Below the pieces are notes generated by a model. The model did no database searches, was not told where the DNA came from, and saw only the letters and a program-made list of their open reading frames with translations. Positions 33,237-46,689 of a DNA stretch of 64,000 nt are shown here, one piece after another. The stretch lies in contig NC_073692.1 in NCBI RefSeq assembly GCF_029784155.1, positions 325,471,406 to 325,535,405 on the forward strand, read 5' to 3'. The DNA comes from Uranotaenia lowii (taxonomy: Eukaryota; Arthropoda; Insecta; Diptera; Culicidae). The position numbers were made by a program, and so were the translations under genes. Positions within the stretch are counted from its first letter, which is position 1. Every line of letters begins with the position of its first letter.

Positions 33237-34060
33237 CTGATGTTTTGCTTTGTTGTTTGCCAGAGCTGAGTTGTGTTTCCATCGTGAGCGGGTTCGGTTT
33301 GCACTGGAATTCCCCGGGCGCCGCGCGGTATTTCGTTCCTCTCTCTCTTGGTGTTTTTCGAAGCAAGCAAGCGTTGTGCAAAAGCGTTTGTTCTCTGTTA
33401 TGTTGCTGATGTTGATGCTGACGACGGGTAACGACGACGACGACAGGAAGGAGTGTTTGGTGCAATACTTTTAAGATTTTTTTTCGCGGTGAAAAAAGGA
33501 TTTTTTGGTCCTTCGTCGCAGTTACGAGTCGGGTATTTCTGTAACTAACAAGTTATTGCGTTTTTGTGTTAATCGATGAACAATTGTCGTTAGTGAAAAT
33601 GATTACGGCGATCGTTTCGCGTGTTGTGATGTGAGTAATGTTTTCGGTTGGTGCGATAAGCATCCAAAAATTGTGTGAAAAAATAATCGAAAAAAAATTC
33701 GATGAAGATTGCGATGGAGTTTGGATCTTCCCGAATAAATGGAATACAATGGCGTGAAGGCTGTGTGGAATGGAATTTTCGGCGAAATCAGGAGGAATTT
33801 TATCTAATGGTAGCCCAGTCAGTGGATATCCTGACGGAACAGCGAAGAAGAATGGAGCCCACAATCGATCGATAAATGAACGGGGAAATAGGTCTCTATG
33901 GCCCCTCATACCCCCAATGCTCTCGCAAAGCTTCAGGCAGGAGCCGTCGATTTCTTCGTATCAGAACCTCTGGCCTAGGCGAATGTTTCTTTCTCCACCA
34001 AGCCGATGGTGCATGTTTGGTTCTAGAAACAGGTTTAGTTCGATCGTTAAATTTTGAAAT
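33237..34060 (+). other. GC-richer segment, possible first exon(s) of a long gene
   Basis: Base composition rises and CpG is common (CGGGCGCCGCGCGG near 33316, GACGACGACGAC near 33430), unlike the flanking sequence. ATG at 33599 opens MITAIVSRVV up to a donor-like GTGAGTAA at about 33630. ATG at 33770 opens a 95-codon frame (MEFSAKSGGILSNGSPVSGY...) whose low-complexity Ser/Gly/Asn composition is like a disordered N-terminus; a GTTTAG donor-like site lies near 34030. Downstream exons are not identified, so this may be a 5' UTR or first exon, or a remnant. Confidence 0.35.
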
Positions 34061-34464
34061 TCATGTGATGGTTTGTTTGTTTAATGGTGGCTTGATAAAT
34101 GTTTGATATGTTGCTCATAGTGAGGCTGGAATATATCGAATGATTAAAATGCAAAAAACATCTTGAGAGTAAGTAGATATCTACGAAGAAAAAAAATAAA
34201 TTGTGCAATTTGACTATCTACTGGACAACAAGGTTGATAATTTAAAGAAAATTAAAATCTTAATTGCTGGAAATAAGCTTATTTTTAAGAAAAAGCAACC
34301 TGAAATTTTATGATTACAACTTAGAATTTAAATTCTTATATTAAACCCTCATGGCAGTCATATGTATAAAATTTAATAGAAATTGCTTTGTTCATTTTTC
34401 TTGAGCGATATTTATTTAAATAAAGCGATATCACCAATGTCGCACAAACGACAAACAACCAAAT

Positions 34465-34905
34465 AAACATCTACTTCGACTTTGTACTTCTATAACTTTA
34501 ATCAAATCTTCTGCTTAAGAAAGATCACCTATCATACTATTGTTTGACAAAATGTGAGCATTCTAAAGTTTGTGTGGCCTAAGATACAGTAATTCTACGG
34601 AAATCGGACTTTTGCCATTTAAATTGCAACATCTCAAAAACAACGCAACACCTATTATTGGAATTTTTGCAGAATATTTGTTAAACTTAAAAGCTAGCAT
34701 TTGAAGTTTTCTGATAAACATTCCGATAATAGGCGTTGCGTCGTTCCTGAGATATTGCAGTTTGAATGGCAAATAACTGTATCTCACGCCACACAAACTT
34801 AAGATTGTGTCAAATAATAGTTGATCTATCTTACGCAGAAATTCGATCGAAAAATATAATCAGGGTATAAGGTTATAGAAGTTCAAAGTAAAAATGACAG
34901 TGTGC
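34465..34905. mobile_element. Fold-back element, about 440 bp
   Basis: The left arm (AAGTTTGTGTGGCCTAAGATACAG from about 34566) pairs with the right arm ending at about 34800 (CTGTATCTCACGCCACACAAACTT). The similarity continues outward (CTTCTATAAC on the left, GTTATAGAAG on the right). The arms are about 80 percent alike by eye. No ORF; target duplication not fixed. Confidence 0.55.
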
Positions 34906-34919
34906 GTGCTTCCCATTTC

Positions 34920-35400
34920 TATACATTTATTTATTTATTTATTTTATTTATTGTTCACGGTCTACGATAACTCAATATCACACAGAGGGATTTTCTCTTA
35001 ATCTACGCTTAAAACTATCCTTACTTATATTAAAGTCGAAACATGAATACACTTGGTTAAAAAGCTTACAAGAAATATCAAAGGGGTTATAAAATTCATT
35101 TCGTCTGTAATTCATCATCCTTAATGGTTCGTAATTGCGCAAAGCGCGGGAGGGGCATGGAATGGTATCATTTCGATCAGGTTGGTACTGTCAATGTTTC
35201 CAGATAAAATATCAAAGATGAATACACGCAGAGGAGTATTATATGAGATCCGATTGGTTCGATTTTCAGGATTCCGCAACGATTTATGAACGGTATTTTA
35301 TGTGAAAGATTCTTGACGTAGAATTACGTCTAAAGGCAACACTTTAGAGGGCAAATAGAAATTCTCGATCAGATCCCGCGTTACGAAAATAGCTTCATTG
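34920..35400 (-). mobile_element. 3' end fragment of a Jockey/CR1-type LINE
   Basis: Read on the minus strand it ends in AATAAATAAATAAA repeats (34923-34950). Upstream, broken frames give the typical C-terminal block of such elements: LRNYEPLRMMNYRRNEFYNP, then FDISCKLFNQVYSCFDFNIS, then KDSFKRRLRENP. Frameshifts are present. Clade is a best guess. Confidence 0.5.
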
Positions 35401-35929
35401 ATTGATTGATTGAAGTGCGTTTATTTGTTTTTCTTCATTGAAGGACATAATTTATAAAGCCTGCTCATCGTTGATTGGCTGGTCGAAAATAAAAAAAATC
35501 TTTGATCGGCATTTGAACCCCACCAGTGGTACTCCTACTACGATATCAATTTGCAGTTTACTTCAGTAGCAACCTGTGGAGCAGCATGAACCAGCTGCAG
35601 AGTGCGGGAAGGTCGCAGTGGAAAGGTCTACCAAACATTGACTTTCCCATATTTCATGATATTATACTGCCCCTATTCGCATCTTAATCCTATGTGTAAA
35701 AATTGCAAACCAAGAAAAACGTTCATAAAGTTTAAAACTTGTTTTTATGAAAACAATCGTATGAATCATTTGTTGGTAAAACCTATTAATAGTTCGGATA
35801 GAAAACACTTCAAAGAATACTTTTGTTTACTTCTGCGCTAATACTTTAACTAGTATTTACGGAGAAATTACAATATAATACTCTTGTAATTCATATGCGA
35901 ATATTCTTAACACTCGAGCAGAGATTATA

Positions 35930-37010
35930 CTGGATACCAAATTCCACTTCATTCTGACCGTCCGTTTTTACGTGATGGTTTAAGAAGAAAACGCCCTAAT
36001 TTTTATACATAAGATAAGCAGAAAAGTTGATTTTGTATGGGAGCCTCCCGTCCATGAAAAATGAGATTCTCGAAACTATTATAAAAACCATCTCTAACCA
36101 AAAAAAAACCCTCGGATACCAAACTTCACTTTATTCCGACCGCCCGTTTATACATGTACATAACAGATAGGCAGAAAAGATGATTTTGTATGGGAGCCTC
36201 GTTCACATGTAACACCAAGCCATGGAAGTGTATCTTTGCACTAATGAAACCTGGCCATACGGAACATGTATGTTTAATTCTCGGTTCAGGCCACTGCGGT
36301 ATCCTATGGAACGAAGAAGCAGACCAGCTAGCTAGAGAAGGATCTCAGGGCCGGTTAATTGGACCTGAACCTTTTTGCGGAGTATCGAAGAGTGCCTTGA
36401 ATATGGAAATCAAAAACTGGGAAAGCACCACTATTATCTCCAACTGGAGAACAGCAGCATCTCAGGCGCTCGACTCTCAAAAAACATGTTGAACTTAAAT
36501 AAGCACGAGTTAAGTACTTACACAGCTCTCTCGGCCGGACATTGTCCAACAAAACAGCATCTCGAAAGGATAAACATTATTCAAAACGATGACTGTCGGT
36601 TCTGCGGGTTCGAAAAAGAAGCTGCAGAGCATCTCCTATGCAATTGCTGCGCCATTCTAAATAGGAAAGAGCGTGTACTTGGGGCAAAGTTAATAAGCGC
36701 ACAAGACATACGGTTGCATATCAGCCCTAAGAAGGATATATCGTATATCTTAGATGTCATACCCGATTCGGATAAAATGCTTAGTCAGCAATCAACTGTC
36801 ACTTCAACCCATAGTGCAGGTGAGCCTGATAGCACATTATATTAACGCGGGGTAATTACCACTAAAGATAAACTACTGGTCAGAGTGGGCTCTCCCCCAC
36901 AAGAAAAAAAATGGGAGCCTCCCTTCCATAAAAAGTGAGATTCCCGAAACTATTAGAAAAACCATCTCTGAGCCGAAAAAAAAACCCTCGGATAACCCTC
37001 CATTTGTATA
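35930..37010. repeat. Tandem units of a dispersed repeat (split by a LINE)
   Basis: A unit of roughly 170 bases (CGGATACCAAA...TTCCACTTCAT...GATTTTGTATGGGAGCCTCCC...GTGAGATTCTCGAAACTATT) occurs about twice at 35930-36199 and resumes at 36911-37010. Related copies are at 45720-45990. Confidence 0.55.
36200..36910 (+). pseudogene. 5'-truncated LOA/R1-type LINE (RNase H and C-terminus)
   Basis: An 11-bp duplication ATGGGAGCCTC flanks the insertion (36189-36199 and 36911-36921), and an A-rich tail ends it. The first frame gives the end of an RNase H domain (GSGHCGILWNEEADQLAREGS) and GPEPFCGVSKSALNMEIKNW. After a frameshift near 36470 a second frame carries LSKNMLNLNKHELSTYTALS, GHCPTKQHLERI and the Cys/His cluster CRFCGFEKEAAEHLLCNC, ending at 36845. 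These are features of RNase H-bearing non-LTR elements. It is a dead copy. Confidence 0.75.
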
Positions 37011-37263
37011 CATAAGATTATAGATTTACTTCATTTCCCAACTACAGTTTCCTTCAATTGTATGCTTTAGCGCTGAATTTGGGCATGGGACTTATATGCG
37101 AATGTTATTCCCATGAGCACACCAAGGTTCATTTTTTTTAACGAAATTTTGGGAACAAACTTCGAATGAAAACCTGTTTTATAGGTAAATTAGATTGGAA
37201 TCCATCGATACCTCAAAAACGATAAAAATGCACATGAGACTCATATGCGAATAGGGGCAGTAT

Positions 37264-37500
37264 AGTATCTTCTCACATGTCACATGTCATCATCGCATGT
37301 CGCAAGGTTAGATTATGTCACAGGATCGAATCGTCACGTAGTCAGATTATGTCACATGGTCGGATTATGTGACATGATAACGTTATTATCATGGACAAAA
37401 TTTGTCGCATGGTCAGATTATGTCGTATGTTCACATTTTGGCACATGTTATGTACGTCATCACATCACATCACATGTCACATGCCATCACGTGACTTCCA
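37264..37500. repeat. ATGTCACATG-word repeat
   Basis: Variants of ATTATGTCACATGGTC and CACATGTCACATG recur about fifteen times in 230 bases. Confidence 0.5.
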
Positions 37501-39991
37501 AAAAGAAAGAGAGAAGAAATAATGATGCGTGTCGTGTGTTTCTTGGTTGGAAATTTTCTATTGATAGTAGTTCGCGTTTGCTAATCACGACACCCATCAT
37601 TATTTCGTTTTCGGCTTGGCTCTCTGCCCGAATCACCCCCCACCGTACCTACTCGGAGAGCAAACAAACACGTTCAGCTGAACGTGCTGCTTGTGGTTCT
37701 AGAAATTCAGGAATGATTTTAGGTTTATAATTTTCATATTTTTGTGAAATCTCACAGCGTAAATTGTTGCACCTCACTAGAATGTAGATTAAATTTGCTA
37801 TCCAATGAATATACTTTTTATGGGTCCAAACAAAGTAAAAGCACTAAAAATCCGGGTACAATCTGACGGTGGAGCAAGAGCAGATGAAATTTCAATTTGT
37901 AAAAAAATCACGCAAAGTAGTCAACTTTGAAAAATTTCAGTAAATTCAATTTTTGTTGCATCACAAAATCACAAATGTAAACACAACAAAATGTTAGAAT
38001 TAGAATAAATTTTGTAGTCATATTTTTTCAAAAACTCTACCATCGCTCAAACAGTTTTTACTAGCAAATCGAATGAAAAGTAGTTTTTCCAGGTCACTTA
38101 TTTGAACTTTTTGTGACTCTTTCATTAAAAAAAAAAATTAAAAAAATATATCTTGGCTTCATGACGTAGACTTTAACTTCAGCTTTCATATGCATCATAT
38201 GCAAATATTTTTTTGGACGTAAACTACAGCAGTTTTCCTGAGGCATGTTTTTTCGGATTTTTTTTTTCTTTCATGCTGAATAACGAGAAAACTTGTAGCT
38301 TTAGCTATATATAATGTTCTAAACATTTTACAAGGTTTCTATTGATTTAAGATTTATATGAAATTATTTATAATTCAAACGACTTAGATAAATTTTACTT
38401 TTGGGGTGTCAAATTGACACTCTAAGTCGGAAAAGGGAGTTTTTTTGTCCAGGCTTCCAGGGTTCGTCCATAAAAAAAAAGTAAAGATGCAATATTAAAG
38501 AACTTTTGAATTCATTTAGGGTCCCCGAAGAAATTTTTGTTTTTTGAAACTTCTGAAAAAAGTTACAAGCCTTCAAACTTGCAATAGTGTCAAAATGTAA
38601 TGCGGATGAGGGTTAAATTCTATGATTTAATACTAGAATTGATCACCCTATCAGTCTCTTCATTATTCATCCGTTTTAATATTTTTTTTTTGTATTTCAC
38701 ATTTTAGTTGCAACGAAAGTTCGTTGATAGCTCTTCAAATTGTTCGAATAAAACCTCACAAAAAATGAGAAAAGTTCTATAACCTTTTTTTGAAGCAATC
38801 GTGAAGGTGTTAATATAAGTGCCCTTAACTATAATGTTAATTTTACATTTTGTTTTTTGACAAAACACCATTCATCGATTTCAAGAATTAAAGCTATTCC
38901 TTGTGTGTGATCAAACGCATCTGCGAATGTTTTTCAAAATTTATGTCTTAGAACCTTTGAAAGCTCTCAGCAATATAAACGCAGTCAGTTTCCTAGTCTC
39001 CAGGAACAAAAGTGCTACTGGGGTTGTCACGATTCCTTGCCGCCGCAGTAATATTATTATAATAAAAAAAGCCAATAAACTCTGCCGGATTCAGCTCCGA
39101 GTCCAGTCCTCGACATTATTAGCTCAATAGAGGTCATCCCACGCCTTGCCTCGCCTGGCCGGTAAATTTCGTACGCCAAGATGCAAAGACAATCGTTCTG
39201 CAAGTGTTTAGGCAGAGTGTTCCTGTAGTTGGCTTGGCAATGTACTTCACTTGTACTTGTGGATTACAAACGATCAGGAATATTGTCTTGTAGTTTATGG
39301 GACACGAGTCCATATTTTTATCAATAAATTATACTTGACATTTAAATAGTTTTAGTAACTTAAGACAAACTTTGACTACGTTTGTAATCGTTAATCAAGA
39401 ACTCTTAAACTTCCTTATATCCCGATGATCGATCCATCGCTTACCTTAGGAGTTATTCAAAATGTCAGGCGACAGTTGGTCTGGACCACGGCTACGTAAT
39501 ATGTTTAATTTTAGCAACAAGTTTCCTAATCAAGCCATAGTGACTTTCGTTTCGACTTCCAAGCTCTGTTCGGTCACTTTCTTCTCCATATCGGTCACTT
39601 GCAATGGGACCTGGAAACTAGTGTCAGTCAAGTGGTTCCACCAAAACGATATTGTACGTCGTGGAAGCTATTAGGGGCAAATAGAATATTTCTGGTTTTT
39701 GTGTTTGTGCTGAGCGCAATATTCAAATGAACTATACAGTCTGCCATAAACAGAGGAACCGATTGTGCCGCAGAACCAACTTTGACTGGGTTTTCGATTA
39801 GCGACCTTCTTCAGCTGCAGTTCAACAAACGCTGCGTTGTGACGACGTTGTTTTCCTCAAGTGCGATTGGTATTTTGGGAAAAATTTATTATATGATTGA
39901 AATACGGATAAGATACAAGATAATTTCGATTGGTTTTAATCATTTTAACTAAACAAATCATCGAAAAATTGGTAAGAACCTTGATATTTAT
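37501..39991. other. AT-rich, mostly uncharacterised; dispersed repeat at 38200-38630
   Basis: The stretch 38200-38630 shares several blocks with 62155-62410 (TTTCC.GA.GCAT.TTTTT.GGATTTTTTTTC; CAAATTGACACT; GGATGA.GGTTAA). It is probably one repeat family. No gene is seen in the rest. Confidence 0.4.
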
Positions 39992-40384
39992 TAGAGATGT
40001 ACCGAATAGTGGTATTCGGCGAACGGCCGAATACCGAATATTGACCTTTTCAACTATTCTATTCGGCCAAACGAATATTCGGCCAAACGAATATTTTATT
40101 GAGTTTTTAATGAAAAAACAAAAGCGATTATTTCAAATTCCTTCCATTTCTCCCACTTTAATGCCCTTCTGAGTCGATTATTTTCAACCAGGAAGGACAT
40201 CAGATGACTTGTCGCTTCTAGGGCGTTTATCAACAAGCAGATTAGGTTCCTGTGAAATCTGGGACAAAACTATTCGGCCAAATACTTAGCTCAACTATTC
40301 GGTGTGCCGAATATTCGGCTTAACGGTTTTTTGGCGATATTCGGCGCCGAATATTCGGCCGATCGAATATTCGGTACATCTCTA
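39992..40384. mobile_element. 393-bp hAT MITE with ATTCGGC repeats
   Basis: Perfect 17-bp TIRs (TAGAGATGTACCGAATA) are flanked by identical 8-bp ATATTTAT at 39984-39991 and 40385-40392. The interior near each end is made of ATTCGGCC words. No ORF. Confidence 0.9.
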
Positions 40385-40449
40385 ATATTTATCATACAAA
40401 GAGTATTTTTCAAGGATGCCATCAAAGAGTAAACGCAAATAACAACATG

Positions 40450-40895
40450 TTGGTAATGTTGGTAATCCACCATGGGTGCACGGATTCACCGCAGTTTCTG
40501 CCAAAGTATGTGCTCACATGCATCCCTTAGATTATTATGTCCGACAAATCTCCAATGCAGCGCGCCATCATACCCGGACCCCATGGCTTCGTATGAACTG
40601 TTATGGATGAATGTATTGTGTTGATGTAGGTATATTCTGGAAGAATGAATCAATCAGGTGGGCTAGTTTACTTACAGGTATTCCGGCATCCGTGTATATA
40701 CCTGACCAGCTTGCAACTGATTGAACATTCCTATTATATAGTCAGTTATAGAATGAAACACAACTTACCTGTCGGCAACTTTAGGGAATCGAACCCAAAA
40801 GTTTTTCTTGCCGATACCGGGAATCGAACCCAGTACGCCTGGCGTACCAATACCAGACTCGCGCCAGCCTATCCGCTAGACCACATCGGCGCTCT
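40450..40895 (-). mobile_element. tRNA-derived SINE, 446 bp, with 22-bp target duplications
   Basis: Identical 22-base direct repeats flank the insertion (40428-40449 and 40896-40917). The minus-strand 5' end is a tRNA-like head (about 40889-40808). It has an A box TGGTCTAGCGGATAGG, a T arm CTGGGTTCGATTCCCGG, and an acceptor GCCGATG pairing with TATCGGC. It most resembles tRNA-Glu in its A and B boxes, but the anticodon loop is enlarged. A second partial B box (GGGTTCGATTCCC) follows. The 3' end finishes in repeated TTACCAACA, a LINE-partner-type tail. It lies just to the right of the MITE. Confidence 0.85.
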
Positions 40896-40919
40896 AGTAA
40901 ACGCAAATAACAACATGAA

Positions 40920-41500
40920 CAGATAATAAAATAGAGTCCATTCTGGCAAAACTCTATGCTTGAAATGATTTTGCCTTAGTCATAGTATTCCGGTCATTGT
41001 TCGACGCCTGAGTAAATTATGACTTTCTGGTCATATCAAACCTAAAATGTTTCCGAAGTACCCACCGTAATTGCCCTATTTGGCCTGCGAAGTTTATGGC
41101 TGTCAGACATGTAGCAATGGGATGGATGCAGAGATAGGGTCGACTATTACACAGCTGTTTAAAGAATTCAGTCGAATTGGCACGCCAAGATTGTAGGTGA
41201 GCTCAAAAGCTCATTTCCGTTCCAAGCCGATGGTCACCTGGCGGGCTGACAGGTCGTACCGAAAACAGAAAAAAAAAATTACCCGATACGGTTGAGGGCT
41301 GTTACTTTGTCCACTTTATAAGATAAGCACTTCGAGTTATATTGAATATTTCGGTGTTGAGTGCTGGTACTGGAAATTAAAAAAATAAGGTTCCTGTTTC
41401 GAAACAAAAATAAATAATCATGAAACCATACCTCTTATTAAAGAAAAAATCAGGGTACCCGACCTCGTTGATTTTACAAGTATCATTGCTGTCTGGTTCT
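40920..41500. other. No gene seen
   Basis: Ordinary AT-rich sequence without coding character. Confidence 0.45.
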
Positions 41501-41507
41501 AGCCTAA

Positions 41508-41876
41508 GCTTGCCAGATTGCCCGGTTTTATCCGTGTTCGCCCGGATATTTATAAAACAAAATTTACGAAAAGTCCGATCCGGTCCGGTTGCCCGGAATT
41601 CATTGAAAAAAGCCCGCATTAATTCACCTAATTTCGCAAATCGAACAAAAAAAAAACAAATTATGTGATATACTTTTTGTTATTTGTATGTCCAAAACCG
41701 ATTTTTTAAGCATTAGAATCTGTGGAGAAAATCATTTTTTTCCTTGATTTTTCTCGAATTTTTTGAGTTTGACCAAATTTGTCACGATATTGCTCGGATT
41801 TTTGGTCGACAATTTTGAAATCGAATGTCCGGATTATGCCATACATGCTGGACAAATTCTGGCAACCTTTTTCTAG
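41508..41876. mobile_element. hAT-like MITE with TTGCCAGA / CCCGG interior
   Basis: Left TAGCCTAAGCTTGCCAGA and right (reverse complement) TAGAAAAAGGTTGCCAGA align base for base over the inner part. The interior near the left end has GCCCGG words. No matching 8-bp duplication is seen. A related left half occurs at the right end of the element at 52520-52919. Confidence 0.5.
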
Positions 41877-42533
41877 TCTTATAACATAGTTGGAGTTTTT
41901 TTTGACTATCAGTTTCACCCAAACTGTGACTTAAAAGCATCAGTTTTACGCTCTACGATGTACAATGCCGTACATGAAAAGGCAGCTGGACTAAGTTTAA
42001 CTCAAGAAACTATACTAACTCAATTTGAGTTTAATAAATTGATTTTAAAAATAAATTGAGACGATTTTTCAACTGGTCAACTTGACCTTTCTTGACTTTC
42101 TCAAATTTTGTATAAAATATCCGAGCAAGTCTAGGGTACTGGGTATATCCCATATCCCGAAAACATTTTTTTTCCAACACGAGTGAAAACTTGCTCTAAT
42201 GTGCGAGATTTGACCGAGCGTGCTTTTTTTCCTTCTTCTTTGTTATTCAGGAAAACAAACAAATATGGCAGAGCAAAAAAGATGCATCTTGCTTAGATAC
42301 AAGTGCACTCATAGAAGAGGTTTTAAGAATCCAATGCCTATTTACAAAAATGATCTATTACTAGAATAGTTTGTTTTTGATATTTAACCATTCTCTGTGC
42401 CGAAAATGCGCTAAAAAGTGTACTATACCAAAGATGATATTATTGAAAAAGCACCACTACATTCAAGCGGAACAAGAAAAACATTTTATGGAATTTCCAT
42501 TCTATTTTTTTTTAATTTTTTTTTTTTGCATAG

Positions 42534-44120
<1,587 letters not shown>

Positions 44121-44249
44121 CTAAAAAATCAAAATCCCTTATCACATATATACATTTTCACTCAAGCTAAGAGAACTCTACTGAGCAACTGTGCTCTTCG
44201 ACGTCTTGTAGTAAACTGTATTGAATAATTCATCAAAAAAGAAAAATAA

Positions 44250-44330
44250 ATAGTGAGACTCGAACTCACTGCAACATCTCATCTCGGCTTGCCAGTCCGA
44301 TATTTTACCCAGTGCGCCATTTGAGTCGGT
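44250..44330 (-). mobile_element. tRNA-like sequence (SINE head or tRNA pseudogene)
   Basis: Minus strand: an A-box-like TGGCGCACTGGG, an anticodon-like arm TCGGA-CTGGCAA-GCCGA (anticodon GGC, Ala-like), and a T arm GTGAG-TTCGAGT-CTCAC are in the right order. The acceptor stem does not pair, so this is not a functional tRNA. Confidence 0.55.
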
Positions 44331-44440
44331 TAGCAATCGAAAGTTTATTTTCACAGTAAAAAAAAAGTTCTACATTGGCCGTCTGCCGTTTGGCCGGTGT
44401 TTTTTCAACATTCCTAATATTAGATGGGAAAGGGATGAGA

Positions 44441-44915
44441 ATGGAAGAGGAATGGGAAACTGATTATTAATGCCGGCCACACGCACAGCTCATTTTGGCT
44501 GATGGTTTTTTGCCATCGACAGAAGTATGCAACGTTATACAGCCCCTGTGACGAACATCTCTCAGATTAAGGCTAGTTTTGGTCAGACTTAAGCTTTTTT
44601 TTATCAGATGAAAGCTTTTCAGATGTATTGAAGCTTTCATCTCCAATGCTATCAAGGCATAGTTAAAAGGTTTAAATCTGATCAAAAAAGAGATTCTTTT
44701 TTTTATCAGATTTAAGCTTTTTTATGCATTGATAGCATTGGAGATGGGAATACATCTGAAAAGCTTAAATCTGATCAAATAAGCTTAAATCTGACCAGAA
44801 CGAGCTTAAATATGAGAGATAAGTCACAGGAGCTATATAACGTTGCACACTTCTGCCGATGGCAAAAAATCTGTGTGGCTGGCATTAAAAATCAGTTTCC
44901 CATTCTTCTTCCATT
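44441..44915. mobile_element. Fold-back element, about 475 bp
   Basis: Arms match almost end to end: GAATGGGAAACTGATTATTA with its counterpart on the right, then GCCGGCCACAC / GTGTGGCTGGC and TTGCCATCGACAGAAGT / ACTTCTGCCGATGGCAA. The centre is rich in AAGCTTAAATCTGATC words. No ORF; no clear duplication. Confidence 0.7.
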
Positions 44916-45719
44916 TGTCTTGTTATAGGATATGGGATATGTTTTATTTGGTTTCTTTCAAATATATGCAATGTGGTTTCACTGGGCTGACAATGCCAGT
45001 TATTAGAAGGCTTGTTAATGCCGGTCCGGCATATAATCTTATACCGATAATTCCACCTCCAAGGAAGTTTATTATTCGAGTGGTATCTGATTTGTAGGTG
45101 TGAATACTAATGGTTTTTACGGTATTTCATAAACGATGATCATTTTGCATATAGTGCAAGCTACCGAAATTTGCCGGGTGTTCGTAAAATTGAGGCTGAA
45201 ATATGGGTCGTATGAGTTCTCTGCACCTAAAGAGTTATTTTTGCTGTTTCAGATAATCCCTTCTATGATTACATTGACTTGTCACGGTGTGCATCATGGT
45301 ACCACACCGATCTTCAAAAGCAGCACTTGGAATGAATATTGAATCCAAATACTCATTTTGGCATCTTGCGCTGCTCTTGATTATCAGTTGTACCTCGTGT
45401 ATCAGCCAATGCAAGATGTGTGTAGTCACCCTATGCTATGCTATGCTATGTTCGTAAAATTGAGGTTGAAATAGCAGTCCAGCTTACATTGTGAATGCTT
45501 ATGTTGTTCTACAAAAACATTTTTTTTGTTCATTGAAACATCTTTGTAGAATATTTTGAATATTTCAAAATTTCCAGATAAAAGTTTTGATAAAAAAAAC
45601 TTATTTTTAGAAATTATTTTCGTTTTTACACTGTTACTCGGAATGTTCTAAAAACTTCGACATTCAAGACAAAGCTTCATTAAATTCTATTTTACACTAG
45701 CTGACCCGGTAAACTTCGT

Positions 45720-45990
45720 CTTGCCTTTCACTAAATAAACCGTTAGTTAGTTCCATAAAAAGTGAGATTCTCGAAACTATTATACCAACCATCTTTGACC
45801 CGAAAAATACGTGATGGTGTTACAAAGAAAACGCCTCCATTTTTATACAAAAGAAGATGTCAAAGAATGATAATTTTTTATGGGAGAACCCTTCCATAAA
45901 AAGTGAGATTCTCGAATATATTATACAAACCATCTCTGACCCGAAAACCCATCGGATAGCAAATTTCACTTCAGAAAATGCCTCCATTAT
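45720..45990. repeat. Copies of the GTGAGATTCTCGAAAC dispersed repeat
   Basis: Two units similar to those at 35930-37010, preceded by CTAGCTGACCCGGTAAACTTCG, a motif common at the edge of dispersed insect repeats. Confidence 0.5.
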
Positions 45991-46560
45991 AAGACAAGTT
46001 TGTCGTAGACGGCAAAGAAATTGGTTTACACGTAAGATTTTTTTTCTCGCTCATTAAGGAAATTAATCAAAAATATAATTAAATTATCTTATTGAGCTCA
46101 TATTTTTGTAAAACTTCCTCGAAGACACCTAACAGATAAAATGTGAATCTTAAAAGGTGTATGATATGATCACGTTTTTTTTCAAAAAGGTGATTTGATC
46201 CGGAATCAAAACCTTGGAGGTTGATACAGTTTATTTCCTTGCAGAAATTACAATCCATTTCGTTAACTCTCAAGGGTCGATCAACGACGCTCAAGTTGGC
46301 ATCGGAATTTGACATCATTGGTTCAGGTTAAATGTAAATTTCATTTTTTCAGTTCTAACGTTTAACAAAATGGCCACAGAACTGGGAAAAAAATATTAAA
46401 AGGAAACCAAAATTTAGATTTGGCCCCAAGACCAAGGATTTAACCCGAAATTCAAAACTCAGAATTATTATTTAAGTTTCTATGTCAGAATACAACAGTT
46501 CAAAATATGTGTGGGAAGAAAATCATAAGATTAGAAATTTCAAAATTACTCCGAGCTACA

Positions 46561-46684
46561 CAAATAGCACACGACGTATTACAGAACACGACACTTTTTT
46601 ACTAACGAAAAAATGAATTTAATTCCTTGTTCCGTAAGTAAAAAGGTTAAGTGTCGTGTCCTGTAATACGTCGTGTATTATTTG
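46561..46684. mobile_element. 124-bp fold-back MITE
   Basis: CAAATAGCACACGACGTATT at the left and AATACGTCGTGTATTATTTG at the right, extended by AACACGACACT / AGTGTCGTGTC, form arms of about 37 bp with few mismatches. Confidence 0.7.
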
Positions 46685-46689
46685 CGTTG

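Larger units (their letters stand above)
35665..37262. mobile_element. 1.6-kb TA-flanked TIR element carrying nested insertions
   Basis: TACTGCCCCTATTCGCAT at the left and its reverse complement at the right form an 18-bp TIR flanked by TA. No transposase is seen. It contains tandem GGGAGCCTCCC units and a LINE fragment (36200-36910). Confidence 0.6.

Noticed and set aside
40808..40889. Functional tRNA gene
   Set aside because: The anticodon loop is about 17 bases and the sequence is the head of a retroposon bounded by target duplications.
44250..44330. Functional tRNA-Ala gene
   Set aside because: The acceptor stem does not pair and the anticodon stem has a mismatch.
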